Shown: positions 35,575 to 44,055, numbered from the stretch's first letter. The stretch: DNA of 64,000 bases from Collinsella sp. AF02-46-1 (GCF_003465825.1 NZ_QSBV01000004.1:62001-126000); one strand, 5' to 3'. The notes: a model not told the origin generated them from the letters alone. Numbers and translations: made by a program.

Positions 35575-38043
35575 CTATCGCAACGCCGTCTGCGCGAGGC
35601 GAGCGCGAGCGATGGCGGCCTGACCGTAGGCGATGCAGCCGTCGTTGGCGGGTACAGCGTGGGGGACCAAGACGGCAAGACCGGCGTCTTTGAGTTCGTG
35701 GGTAAGGAGCTGAAGCAAAAGCCGGTTCATGAACACACCGCCCGAGAGCGCGACGGTATCGAGGCCTTCGCGCGCGCAGATCTCGCTTGCGATGCGGGCC
35801 GACGCGCGTGCGATGGTGACATGGAAGTCGAGCGCGAGCTTGCCGGCGGGCACGCCGGTCCTGATTCCCTCCAAAAGCGCCTCAAAAAGCGGTCTGGAGT
35901 TCAGAACATGGAAGTCGTCCGGACGGGATGATTCGGTTGCGGAAAAGCTGGCCATATTGCCGGTGGGGCAGGCACTTTCACTGCTGAACGCGCGCCAGGC
36001 GGCGGCTTCGAGTTCTATGGCAGGCTCGCCCTCGTAGGTTGCCTTGTCGCAGATGCCCAGAATTGCTGCCGCGGCATCAAAGAGACGCCCCATGCTGCTG
36101 GTGCGCGGGCTGTTGATGCCGTGCTCGATCATGGTGGCTGTCACGCTGCGCGTTTGCTCGTCGAGGCTGCCCAAAAGCCGAGCGGCGCCTGGGTGCTCGA
36201 GCAGACCGAGCTCACTGAGCAGGGCAAAGGCGTTGCGGCGGGCGTCGCGCACGGAGGCCGCCCCGCCGGGGAGCGCCCAGGTGAGTAAATGCGCGGCGCG
36301 CTCAAAGCCGCCAAGGCCGGCAACAAGAAACTCGCCGCCCCAAATGGTCCCATCGGTGCCGGCGCCGGTGCCGTCAAAGGCGATGCCAAGGACACGCGCG
36401 TCGGTTGTAAGCTGGCCCGCGGCGATGGCCTCGGCCATTACGCTCGCGATATGCGCATGATGGTGCTGCACCTCGACGAGCGGCAGATTGTGCTCCCGTG
36501 CCTGCTCGCGCGCCCACTGACCCGATAGATAACTGGGGTGTACATCGCAGGCCAAGGCGGCGGGTGCCAAGTCAAAGAGATCTTCCAAGCGCGTGCGCGC
36601 GGCGTTCCAGGCATCGAAGGTCTCGCCGTTTTCAACATCGCCGATATGCTGCGACACAAAACAGGTTGCCTCGCCGTTCGTCCCTTCACGCGTGAGTGCA
36701 ATCGTGGCTTTTTGTTGTGGCCCACAGGCGAGCACGCAGGACGGAGTGCCGTCGAGCGCCGGCAACGGCAGCGGCTGGGGTGCATATCCGCGAGCGCGGC
36801 GAACGGGCATAACAGCGCCGTCGACCACGCGTACCAAAGAGTCGTCGTAGCGCGAGAGGATCGCGCGGTCGTTACCGAGCAACGCGTCGGCGATGCCGGC
36901 GGCAACGAGGCGTTCCCAGGCAAGGTCGTCGTCGGTCTCGATGGGTTCTTCGCTCAGATTTCCGCTGGTCATGACGAGCGCGTGCATGCCGCGGGCTTCT
37001 GCCGCGGCAAGCAACAGATGCTGAAGCGGGGTGTAGGGGAGCATAACACCGAGCTCTGGAAGGTCGTGCGCGACGGACGGCGCGAACGCGAGGGCGTCGG
37101 GGGAGCCGCCGCTCTCGCAAGCAGCACGTCGGCGCAGCAGCACAATGGGGCGAATGCTGCCGGCCAGCAAGCCGCGTGCAACGTCGTTGACATGGCACAG
37201 GCGTTCAGCGTCGGCAAGGTCGCGTACCATAACGGCAAGCGGTTTGTTGCTGCGGCGTTTGCGGCGGCGAAGCTCGGCTACCGCCTGCTCGTTGGAAGCG
37301 TCGCATGCCAAGTGAAATCCGCCCAGACCCTTGATGGCGACGATACCGCCACCGGCCAGCAGCTCAACACAGCGGTCGATAATGGCGTCGCTGGTCTCGC
37401 GCGTGGTGCCGACGGCCGGCAACGCGGCGGCTTCGTCCGGCTCACCGCCCACGCTCGCTTCGCGCCACGTGATATGCGGCCCGCAATCAAAGCAGGCATC
37501 GGGCTGCGCGTGAAAACGCCGGTCGAGTGGGTCGGCATACTCCGCGGCGCACTTGGGACACATGGGAAAACAATCCATCGACGTGGCCGCTCGGTCATAC
37601 GGCAGCGACCGGATGATGGTAAAGCGCGGTCCGCAGTTGGTACAGTTGATAAAAGGGTAGTGATAGCGCCGATCGGCGGGGTCGAACAACTCGCGCAGAC
37701 AATCATCGCAGGTGGCGATATCGGGTGAGACGAGCGTCGTGTGCGCGGTCTGGTCCTGCGATGCTACGATGCGAAAACCCTGTTCATTGGCGGTATCCCA
37801 ACCGTGGGCTGCCAGGTCCACAACCTCGACATACTCTACGCGGGCTGCCGCAGGCGCATGTTCAGAAAGCGCGGCAACAAAAGCATCGAGCGCATCGGCC
37901 GGAGCATGCGCCTCGATATGCACGCCGTCGCCCGCGTTGAGCACCCATCCGCAAATGCCATGCGCCATGGCCTCGCGATACACAAACGGCCGCATGCCAA
38001 CGCCCTGCACAATGCCCGTCACATGAATATGCACATGCCGCAT
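35575..38043 (-). CDS. hypF: Carbamoyltransferase HypF
   Basis: An 822-residue HypF. Domains in order: N-terminal acylphosphatase (HIHVTGIVQGVGMRPFVYR), two Cys-rich zinc fingers (CDDCLREL to CTNCGPRF; CPKC to CFDCGPHI), a YrdC-like domain (about 210-390, GIVAIKGLGGFHLACDA), and a Kae1-like carbamoyltransferase domain with HHHAHIASVMAE. It makes thiocarboxamide on HypE from carbamoyl phosphate. The start at 38043 has GAGGGGTGTCGC before it and begins exactly at the acylphosphatase. It leads the hypF-C-D-E group and follows nikR, with a 71-bp palindrome between them. Confidence 0.97.
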   Translation of the reverse strand: MRHVHIHVTGIVQGVGMRPFVYREAMAHGICGWVLNAGDGVHIEAHAPADALDAFVAALSEHAPAAARVEYVEVVDLAAHGWDTANEQGFRIVASQDQTAHTTLVSPDIATCDDCLRELFDPADRRYHYPFINCTNCGPRFTIIRSLPYDRAATSMDCFPMCPKCAAEYADPLDRRFHAQPDACFDCGPHITWREASVGGEPDEAAALPAVGTTRETSDAIIDRCVELLAGGGIVAIKGLGGFHLACDASNEQAVAELRRRKRRSNKPLAVMVRDLADAERLCHVNDVARGLLAGSIRPIVLLRRRAACESGGSPDALAFAPSVAHDLPELGVMLPYTPLQHLLLAAAEARGMHALVMTSGNLSEEPIETDDDLAWERLVAAGIADALLGNDRAILSRYDDSLVRVVDGAVMPVRRARGYAPQPLPLPALDGTPSCVLACGPQQKATIALTREGTNGEATCFVSQHIGDVENGETFDAWNAARTRLEDLFDLAPAALACDVHPSYLSGQWAREQAREHNLPLVEVQHHHAHIASVMAEAIAAGQLTTDARVLGIAFDGTGAGTDGTIWGGEFLVAGLGGFERAAHLLTWALPGGAASVRDARRNAFALLSELGLLEHPGAARLLGSLDEQTRSVTATMIEHGINSPRTSSMGRLFDAAAAILGICDKATYEGEPAIELEAAAWRAFSSESACPTGNMASFSATESSRPDDFHVLNSRPLFEALLEGIRTGVPAGKLALDFHVTIARASARIASEICAREGLDTVALSGGVFMNRLLLQLLTHELKDAGLAVLVPHAVPANDGCIAYGQAAIARARLAQTALR

Positions 38044-38066
38044 GCGACACCCCTCATCAAAACCGA

Positions 38067-38137
38067 CCAAAAAGGGACAGGTTTATTTTGGTAGGTAAAA
38101 CTTCTAAACCTGCCAAAACAAACCTGTCCCTTTTTGG
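38067..38137. repeat. Long hairpin between nikR and hypF
   Basis: Thirty-bp arms (38067-38096 and 38108-38137, core AAAAAGGGACAGGTTT) with only two mismatches around an 11-bp loop. It lies in the middle of the nikR-hyp transcript and could terminate or attenuate it in either direction because of the T/A runs at the base. Confidence 0.75.
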
Positions 38138-38145
38138 CAGGTGCG

Positions 38146-38658
38146 CTACAGTCCCAGGCTCTGCTTGGTGGCGGCGCACGTGAGCTCGCCGTGCTTAACG
38201 CCGCGCAGGCCCAGCAGACGGTCGGCCAGCTCGTAGACGCGCTCGCCGCGACCCTTGAGCGCCAGAATCTCTAAGCAGTTGTGGTGATCCAGATGCACGT
38301 GCATGGTCGATACGATCTCGTCGGTGTAGTCGTGCTGCACTTCGTCCAGACGGCGCGTCAGGTCGCCGGTATGGTGGTCGTAGATCATGGTGAGCGACCC
38401 GATAACATGCTCATCGGGCGTGCGCATCTGCTCCTTGGCGATCGAGGCGCGAATCAGGTCGCGCACGGCCTCGGAGCGGTTGGCCACGTCGCCGCGGCGC
38501 GCGATCTGTTCGTCAAAACGGCGCAGCAGGTCGTCCGGTGCGGTAACCGAAAAGCGGACCAGCTCGGAGCCGGAGCCACTACAGTGGCAGCCTGCGTCAC
38601 CGTCCGCCCCGTGCGGATGCTCGTGCTCGTACCCGCAGCCGTGCTCGTGTTCGGCCAC
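38146..38658 (-). CDS. nikR: Nickel-responsive regulator NikR
   Basis: A 170-residue NikR. The N-terminal His/Cys-rich tail (EHEHGCGYEHEHPHG, then CHCSG) precedes a ribbon-helix-helix (VRFSVTAPDDLLRRFDEQIARRG) and an ACT-like metal domain with the four high-affinity nickel ligands, His in EVQHDY, His-x-His in MHVHLDHH and Cys in NCLE. It represses nickel uptake or hydrogenase genes when Ni2+ is sufficient. It starts with GTG one base after the preceding stop, so is coupled to the 82-residue gene, and lies upstream of hypF. The metal-binding tail is an unusual addition. Confidence 0.94.
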   Translation of the reverse strand: MAEHEHGCGYEHEHPHGADGDAGCHCSGSGSELVRFSVTAPDDLLRRFDEQIARRGDVANRSEAVRDLIRASIAKEQMRTPDEHVIGSLTMIYDHHTGDLTRRLDEVQHDYTDEIVSTMHVHLDHHNCLEILALKGRGERVYELADRLLGLRGVKHGELTCAATKQSLGL

Positions 38659-38659
38659 G

Positions 38660-38908
38660 TTACACCAGCTTCACGGAGCCGACGGAGTTGTGGTCGGCCT
38701 CGATGGCCTCTTCGTAGCCCTCGAGTGCGTCGTGGGCCTCGTGCAGCGCGGCCATGGCTGCCTCGAGCTTGGCGCCGATGCGCTCCATGTCAAAATTCTC
38801 GGTCGCATGCAGCAGCTGATGGCTCCACTCGTGAGCGAGCTCGATGGTGTCGTCGACCTGCTTGACGCTCATGGCAAGCTGGCTCATGTTCATTCCAACA
38901 TCATGCAT
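38660..38908 (-). CDS. Small protein of unknown function, first gene of the nikR-hyp group
   Basis: An 82-residue acidic, mostly helical protein (MHDVGMNMSQLAMSVKQVDD start; helical WSHQLLHATENFDMERIG). I do not recognise the family. Four histidines, several in HEWSHQLLHATE, could bind metal but no motif is clear. RBS AAAGGAGATTTTCC before ATG is strong. It is translationally coupled to nikR and probably co-transcribed with hypFCDE, so a role in nickel handling or hydrogenase maturation is a reasonable guess. Confidence 0.75.
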   Translation of the reverse strand: MHDVGMNMSQLAMSVKQVDDTIELAHEWSHQLLHATENFDMERIGAKLEAAMAALHEAHDALEGYEEAIEADHNSVGSVKLV

Positions 38909-38985
38909 GGAAAATCTCCTTTTGTATGGGGCAGTTCAGTGGTTCAGATTTTACTACGCTCGCTCTATGCGCTGCTGCATAAGAA

Positions 38986-39018
38986 AACGGGTACGAGTCT
39001 GTGTGACTCGTACCCGTT
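38986..39018 (-). terminator. Terminator of trxA
   Basis: AACGGGTACGAGTC and GACTCGTACCCGTT are perfect arms with a five-base loop. On the minus strand the stem is followed by TTTTCTT, consistent with ending the trxA transcript. The rest of 38909-39129 shows the promoter region of the nikR group and nothing else identifiable. Confidence 0.8.
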
Positions 39019-39129
39019 CACTGGGGGCTGTTTGTAACTACCATACTATCCGTGGTCGCACGCGCCGCACCCGGCAGTCCGGCGAGCGGTGCAAAACCGC
39101 TCATGGACGGCGGGCAAGTAACAAGCGTA

Positions 39130-39450
39130 TTACAGATGCTTCTCCAGCAGCGCCTGCAGCCTCGCCTTGGGCAGAGCGCCAACCGAGCGGTCAATCTCCT
39201 CGCCGTTCTTAAACACAATCAGCGTGGGGATGCTCATGACGCCATACTTCATGGCCAGGTCCTGGTTGTCGTCGACGTTGCATTTGGCAACGGCAAGCTT
39301 GCCCGCCAGCTCATCGGCAACCTCGTCAACGATGGGCGAGAGCGATCGGCAGGGCCCGCACCACGGCGCCCAAAAATCGACCAGCACGGGCAGGCTGTCG
39401 TTAACGATGGAATCGAAGTTCTCGGGGGTAATCTGCTTAATGTCAGCCAT
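39130..39450 (-). CDS. trxA: Thioredoxin
   Basis: A 106-residue thioredoxin. The redox site WCGPC gives Cys31 and Cys34; the cis-Pro loop reads GVMSIPTLIVFKNG. It reduces protein disulfides in the cytosol. The open frame extends upstream to 39534, but ATG 39450, with GGAGGTCACC ahead, gives MADIKQITPENF. It is monocistronic, with a terminator at 38986. Confidence 0.97.
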   Translation of the reverse strand: MADIKQITPENFDSIVNDSLPVLVDFWAPWCGPCRSLSPIVDEVADELAGKLAVAKCNVDDNQDLAMKYGVMSIPTLIVFKNGEEIDRSVGALPKARLQALLEKHL

Positions 39451-39586
39451 GGTGACCTCCATAATACGACGCGGCTCGGCCGCGTAAAACTCAGTACGAC
39501 CGTGCTTATACCCAGCCGCCCGCAAAGCAACCACTCGCGGGCAGCTCTTTTATATAATGGTGGGCACGCAAACGATTGGAGAGCGC

Positions 39587-40162
39587 ATGTCCACGTCACA
39601 AAGCCAGAAAAAAGAAGCCATCGCCCAGGCGGCCGAGCAGGAGCTCACATCGCTTGCGGTCCGTGGCGTGCGCATCGTGGGCAACGCGTGCTCGCCGATC
39701 GTGCTGGTCAAAGGCGATTTGGACGAGGCCGAGCGTTCGGGCGGCGAGCTGGCTGCCGGTCCGGACGGTGCTGCGCTGCGCAAGGCGCTTGGGGCCATCG
39801 GCTACGCGCCCGAGGATTTTTGCGTGCTGGCAAGCGTCGCCGGCGCAGGCGACGGAGCGGTCGCGGTGGGCGAGACTCTGCCGTGCGAGCTGTTCCGCGA
39901 GGCGCTTGAGGCTCTGGATCCCGAGGCGGTGCTGCTGCTCGATAACAGCGCGGCCGATGTCATGCGCGAAACCTACGCCGATATGCTCGTGGCGATTGAT
40001 GACTTCGACACCGCCATGCTCAAGCCCGGCCTGGTCGCCCATGTGCAGGGGCGCCGCGTGCTGGCGCTCGACGGTTTTGAGGCGGCGCTCACCGACAAGG
40101 CCGCCAAGCAGCGCATGTGGGCCTACATTAAGCAGCTGACCCCGGCGGCTGCACCGCTGTAG
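39587..40162 (+). CDS. Hypothetical protein, weakly uracil-DNA-glycosylase-like
   Basis: A 191-residue cytosolic protein. The order of segments (CSPIVLVKGDLDEAE, GAALRKALGAIGYAPEDFCVLA, PCELFREALEALDPEAVLLLDNSAADVM, KQRMWAYIKQL) is reminiscent of the UDG superfamily, family 4 type, but the GEAPG and catalytic motifs and the Fe-S cysteines are missing. If related, it is a non-catalytic or highly diverged member. An ATG at 39557 overlaps a TATAAT box (39552-39557); the start at 39587 has TTGGAGAGCGC. It is divergent from trxA. Function is unknown. Confidence 0.7.
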   Translation: MSTSQSQKKEAIAQAAEQELTSLAVRGVRIVGNACSPIVLVKGDLDEAERSGGELAAGPDGAALRKALGAIGYAPEDFCVLASVAGAGDGAVAVGETLPCELFREALEALDPEAVLLLDNSAADVMRETYADMLVAIDDFDTAMLKPGLVAHVQGRRVLALDGFEAALTDKAAKQRMWAYIKQLTPAAAPL

Positions 40163-40180
40163 CGAGGTTGGCGGCAGCCC

Positions 40181-40708
40181 CTACATCACGGCGCGCAGCT
40201 CAAACCGGTCGCCGTTAATGCGGAACTGGCAGTTGCCGTTCATGCGCTCGACGGCAAGCATAATGCTCTTGGTGCCAAAGCCGTGCCCAGTGTGCTGAGC
40301 CACGGGCATGCCGTCGACCATGTGCGGCGCACGGCCAAACGTGTTGGAAACCAGCAATAGAAGCTGACCGTCTTCGTAGCGAAGGTCCAGGTCGACAAAC
40401 CGCTTGCCTTCGGGGGCGGCGCTCGCCGCGGCGATGGCATTGTCCAGGGCGTTCGATACCACACTGAATAGATCGACATCGCCCACGTGGACGGTTTCGG
40501 GCACGGCGGCGTGCAGGTCGGCGGTGATGCCGTGCGCGTTGATGTCCGCGGAAAGCGACGAGAGCGCAATGTTGACCGTTTCGTTGGCGCAGTAGCGGCG
40601 CACGGCGGTGCGGTCGTTGGTCTCGCAGAGCGCGTCGATGCGCTCGAGTGCCTCATCGGTGTGACCCTCTTCGATCAGGGCCGCTAGACCGCGCAGGTAG
40701 TGGCGCAT
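40181..40708 (-). pseudogene. Truncated GHKL sensor histidine kinase (C-terminal part)
   Basis: A 175-residue remnant of an AgrC/LytS-like kinase. It begins within the helix that carries the phospho-acceptor His (MRHYLRGLAALIEEGH), continues through FSVVSNALDNAI (N box) and HGFGTKSI (G box), and ends normally. In the reading frame, similarity continues two codons upstream (Tyr, Asp) and then meets TGA. The membrane sensor half and any response regulator are absent. It has no visible RBS. This is most likely a decaying gene next to an IS-containing zone, although a short soluble ATPase cannot be excluded. Confidence 0.75.
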
Positions 40709-40895
40709 GTCGTATCACATTGAGACCAAGTCAAGAAGAATCGCTTCGGTCGAATCGCGTCTTTTGGGTGAGTTCTCAACGTCCGCTGCCGCTGGTTTCC
40801 ACCGTATGCCGAAAACACCCGGACGATGCCGTGCAGATCGCTTCGCTCTGCTATAGTCTCCCAAATTCACGTTTTCTATTGGGATGGTGGTTAAT

Positions 40896-42002
40896 ATGGG
40901 CGACATACTCGAATCGTTCCTGCGCGTGGCGATGGTGGTGTTCATCGTCGGTCCGCTCACTGCATGGGTCGCCCGTCGCGGCGCGCGCGAGCGCAGTGAG
41001 GCGACGGACAGCCTCGATCGCTTCACGGTGCGCATGCCCGCTGCCATTCGCACGATCATCGCCTGCTGCGCCGTCGCGTTCGAACTGCTCATGCTGGGTG
41101 TCTACGTCTGGCAGGGCGTCTCGTTGGGCGAGTGGGACCACGAACTTGTGTGGTTCGGTCACGCCATGGCGCTCGCGGGCATGGCCATCTGGGCCCTGCT
41201 GAGCATCCCGCGCATCGACGTGGACGGTGAGCGAATTCTCTCGCGTAACGCCTTCGGCATCCGCAAGGAGACGACGTTTGGCAACATCACCCGTGCAACG
41301 CTTCACACGCAGATGATGAGGATCGACCTGTTCGAGGGCGACCGGAAGTTCTGCTCGATAAGCCTCGAGGGGGTGTGCTCGCTCAACCTCCTCGCCCGTC
41401 TGGAGGAAGAGGGCATCGAGGTCTCGGACGCTGTTGACGGCCCGATGACCAAGGCGGGTCTGTGTTGGTCTGCCATCAAGCCGTTGACGATTGTTTTCAA
41501 CGGTATGGCGCTCGTCTTCTCGCTCGTGATCGCCTTCATGGCTGTTTTCACCGACGCCGGTGCTCGTCTGCTCCTGCTCGTCCCATGCCTCTTCCTGTTC
41601 ATAGGGGGACTCCTGCCTCTGCTCATGCTCAGCATGCCCGCCCGTGGTATCTACGAGATCGGCAGACAGGAGCGCGAACTCGGTTTCTCCTTCGCCGAGG
41701 AGATGGCGAGCCGAGGTGCCACGGGCACCTCGCTTGTCGACGACGATTGGTTCATCGAGATCAGCAACGCCCGCGTCGTGGCGTTCCGCCGCGATTATCT
41801 CAAGAAGGTCACGGCGCACGAGGATAGCGAGAGCGGCGACCGTTGCACGGTGACCACGAAAGGCGGTCGCAAAATCAAGGTGTACGCAGCGGGCAGCACG
41901 CTCGAGGACCTGCGCTCGTGGTTCAAACAGGGTGCCAAGGCCAGAAGCACGCTCGACCGTGCAGAGGACGTGCTCGAGACGACGCCTGATTGGGTTGTCT
42001 GA
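40896..42002 (+). CDS. Multi-pass membrane protein, 3' end altered by IS insertion
   Basis: A 368-residue protein with about five predicted membrane spans: FLRVAMVVFIVGPLTAWVA, TIIACCAVAFELLMLGVYVW, LVWFGHAMALAGMAIWALL, a pair around residues 185-235, and cytoplasmic PH-like beta segments between (IDVDGERILSRNAFGIRKET). I do not recognise the family. The TGA stop (42000-42002) lies inside the left inverted repeat of the IS element, so the natural C-terminus is lost or replaced. The start at 40896 is preferred over 40884; neither has a strong RBS. A TATAGT box lies about 50 bp upstream. Confidence 0.75.
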   Translation: MGDILESFLRVAMVVFIVGPLTAWVARRGARERSEATDSLDRFTVRMPAAIRTIIACCAVAFELLMLGVYVWQGVSLGEWDHELVWFGHAMALAGMAIWALLSIPRIDVDGERILSRNAFGIRKETTFGNITRATLHTQMMRIDLFEGDRKFCSISLEGVCSLNLLARLEEEGIEVSDAVDGPMTKAGLCWSAIKPLTIVFNGMALVFSLVIAFMAVFTDAGARLLLLVPCLFLFIGGLLPLLMLSMPARGIYEIGRQERELGFSFAEEMASRGATGTSLVDDDWFIEISNARVVAFRRDYLKKVTAHEDSESGDRCTVTTKGGRKIKVYAAGSTLEDLRSWFKQGAKARSTLDRAEDVLETTPDWVV

Positions 42003-42084
42003 CCTGTATCGTCTTTTCGGACACGCATGCTAGAGGCCCAATCCTTTAGAATACATTCATCGACGACCGAGAGGACGGTATGCT

Positions 42085-42369
42085 ATGTCCAACCCAGCCG
42101 CCAAGTACACCGACGAGTTCAGGCGCGAGACCGCCGACTACATCATCTCGACGGGCAGGCCGATAACGGAATGCTGCGCAGAACTGGGCCTGAATTCCAA
42201 GACCGTGAACAAGTGGGTGCAGAGCCGCCGGCGCGAGCTTGCCGGCGGGCCCGACCCCAAGGCCGAGGACCGCGAGCTTCGCGAGGCGAAAAGGCGCATA
42301 CGCGAGCTCGAGATGGAGAACGCCTTCTTGAAAAAAGCCGCGGCCTTCTTCGCCAAAAGCCAGGCGTAG
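42085..42369 (+). CDS. IS3-family transposase OrfA
   Basis: A 94-residue OrfA. An N-terminal helix-turn-helix (KYTDEFRRETADYIISTGR, then TECCAELGLNSKTVNKW) is followed by a leucine-zipper coiled coil (EDRELREAKRRIRELEMENA). It binds the IS ends. RBS-like AGAGGACGG is upstream. Near the 3' end a run of six A and a G (about 42329-42335) provides a -1 frameshift site that would fuse it to OrfB, giving LKKSRGLLRQKPG at the junction. Confidence 0.93.
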   Translation: MSNPAAKYTDEFRRETADYIISTGRPITECCAELGLNSKTVNKWVQSRRRELAGGPDPKAEDRELREAKRRIRELEMENAFLKKAAAFFAKSQA

Positions 42370-42383
42370 CCGCATGCTACCGG

Positions 42384-43265
42384 ATGATGTTGGCGGAGAA
42401 GGCCGAATTCCCGGTGAAAATGATGGCCCGCGTGCTCGGCGTGAGCCGATCGGGCTTCTACTCGTGGCTCTCCAACGGCTGCCCGCGAGAAGACTGGTCG
42501 GCCGAGCGCGAGGCGGTCCGGCGCGTGTGGCTGGAGTCGGACCGCAGGTTCGGCTTCCGGTTCGTGAAATGCTTCCTGCCCGGCGAGTTCTCCGGATTGA
42601 CCCTGTACAGGGTGCGCAAGCTGATGCGCGAGCTGGGAATACGCGGCTGCACGCCCAACGCCAGGAAGCGCACCACCATCCCCGACCCGAAGGCCAGGCC
42701 CCGGCCCGACCTGGTGCGCCGCGACTTCACCAGTCCCGTTCCAACCTGCAAGCTCGTGGGCGACATCACCTACCTGCGCACCGGCGAGGGATGGCTGTAC
42801 CTGTCGACGGTCATCGACCTCAACACCCGCATGGTGGTGGGCTGGTCGCTCTCCGAGCGCATGACCGCCGACATCGTGGTTTCGGCGCTGGCGTCGGCCA
42901 AATCGCGCGGCTACGTGGCCGGCAACGCGATATTCCACGCCGACCGCGGCGCCCAGTACACCAGCAGGCTTCTGGCCGAATGGGCGCGCGACAACGACGT
43001 GCGGCTGTCCTGCAGCCGCGCCGGCAACTGCCACGACAACGCGGTGGCCGAGTCGTTCCTCGCCATGCTGAAGAACGAGATGTACTACAGGCGCAGCTTC
43101 CCGACCAGGGATTCCGCCAAGCACGCGGTGGTCGAGTTCATCGAGGCGTACTACAACCGCCGAAGGCCCCGCTCGACGATCGGCTACAAGGTGCCGGCCG
43201 AGGCCATGGCGGCCTTCTTCGAGAGAACCGAGCCCAAGCTCGAGGCCATGCCTATGGCCGCTTGA
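42384..43265 (+). CDS. IS3-family transposase OrfB (rve integrase core)
   Basis: A DDE transposase of 293 residues from its own ATG, or longer as the OrfAB fusion through -1 frameshifting. The HTH_21 segment (ARVLGVSRSGFYSWL) precedes the integrase core with the catalytic residues Asp in LVGDITYL, Asp in FHADRGAQYT and Glu in AVAESFLAMLKNE, the last two about 35 residues apart, as in IS3. It ends close to the right inverted repeat. The frame remains open from 42027, but that part overlaps OrfA and is only meaningful after frameshifting. Confidence 0.93.
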   Translation: MMLAEKAEFPVKMMARVLGVSRSGFYSWLSNGCPREDWSAEREAVRRVWLESDRRFGFRFVKCFLPGEFSGLTLYRVRKLMRELGIRGCTPNARKRTTIPDPKARPRPDLVRRDFTSPVPTCKLVGDITYLRTGEGWLYLSTVIDLNTRMVVGWSLSERMTADIVVSALASAKSRGYVAGNAIFHADRGAQYTSRLLAEWARDNDVRLSCSRAGNCHDNAVAESFLAMLKNEMYYRRSFPTRDSAKHAVVEFIEAYYNRRRPRSTIGYKVPAEAMAAFFERTEPKLEAMPMAA

Positions 43266-43309
43266 TTTCTCGAGCTTGCGTGTCCGAAATCTTGACACAG
43301 GTCAGAAGG

Positions 43310-43700
43310 CCTCGATGCCAGCGCTGCGCCGATATGGGGCAGCGGCCCCCCCCCGTTGGCCGCCATGGCCCTGACTTCCGAGCGTATGCTGGCGCCGCTC
43401 GTCTTAAGACGTCGACCTCCATCCGGAGCCTGCGGTTCTCGCGCTCGGGCTCCAGGATCCGGTTCTACTCGGGCGTGCGGTTGTCGGCGGCGCGCGGCGA
43501 GCCGGTCTCGTTTATCGACTTGACCCGCCTCTCCACGGTGCTCTTGTCGAGGTCGCACTCGTCCATGGCCTCGCGCCTGGGCTTTCCGGCGTTGTGGAGA
43601 TCGACTATCTTCCTCTTGAACTCGTCGGTGAAATGCCTCGGTCTGGGGCCGGTCGAGGCCGAGCCCCCGGTCCGGCTGGGGTAGCATGTCGCTGCGGACC
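43310..43700 (-). pseudogene. Degenerate IS3-type transposase OrfA (second element)
   Basis: On the minus strand a frame reads HFTDEFKRKIVDLHNAGKP, then EAMDECDLDKSTVERRVKSI, the HTH of an IS3/IS150 OrfA, followed by an in-frame TAG and the coiled coil ERENRRLRMEVDVLRRAA. A different frame then starts like OrfB (VRAMAANGG) and is cut at 43306 by the intact IS. The stop, a seven-C run and the missing OrfB core show that it is dead. Confidence 0.75.
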
Positions 43701-43848
43701 ATTGTCTTTCCTCTCGTTGAATATCTAGGCGCTGACGATTCTAGGCGATGGCCCTCTCTTGCTGCTTACACCTCGATTGTGCTCGCTACCCCCAGCGGGC
43801 CCGGATCGAGCGATTCGGACCCGCTTTTGGGGCCTGCCGGAAACCCGG

Positions 43849-44055
43849 TGGTCAAAAAGGGCCAAATATGAGTACTGTTACCAGTTTGGTGGCAGCCAAA
43901 TGGCCTCAAAAATCGGTGCCAGAGGCCAAAAGTGCATCGATTTTCGTTCTTCAGAGTCGCGATCGGGCTCCAAACAAGGCGATTTTGCTGCTCTGGACCG
44001 GAAAATCGATGCTACTAATTTGGTGACAGTACTCATATTTGGCCCTTTTTGACCA
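43849..44055. repeat. MITE-like 207-bp element with 35-bp terminal inverted repeats
   Basis: Both ends read TGGTCAAAAAGGGCC and continue as AAATATGAGTACTGT on opposite strands; the 35-bp arms differ at a single base. An inner pair, GCATCGATTTTC and GAAAATCGATGC, forms a second stem. There is no coding capacity of its own, since the apparent short ORFs are by-products of the palindrome. It lies beside the two IS elements. No target duplication is evident. Confidence 0.75.

Larger units (their letters stand above)
41998..43306 (+). mobile_element. IS3-family insertion sequence, apparently intact
   Basis: A 1309-bp element bounded by 38-bp imperfect terminal inverted repeats. The left end opens TCTGACCTGTATCG, and the complement of the right end opens TCTGACCTGTGTCA; both continue with TTTCGGACACGCA. 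It carries orfA and orfB in the usual -1 relation, with a slippery A6G run. No clear target duplication is visible next to the ends. The element truncates the upstream membrane-protein gene and abuts a degenerate second IS. Confidence 0.9.

Noticed and set aside
39050..39130. Possible tRNA or small RNA upstream of trxA's 3' end
   Set aside because: A few GC stems, but no cloverleaf, no anticodon loop and no promoter.
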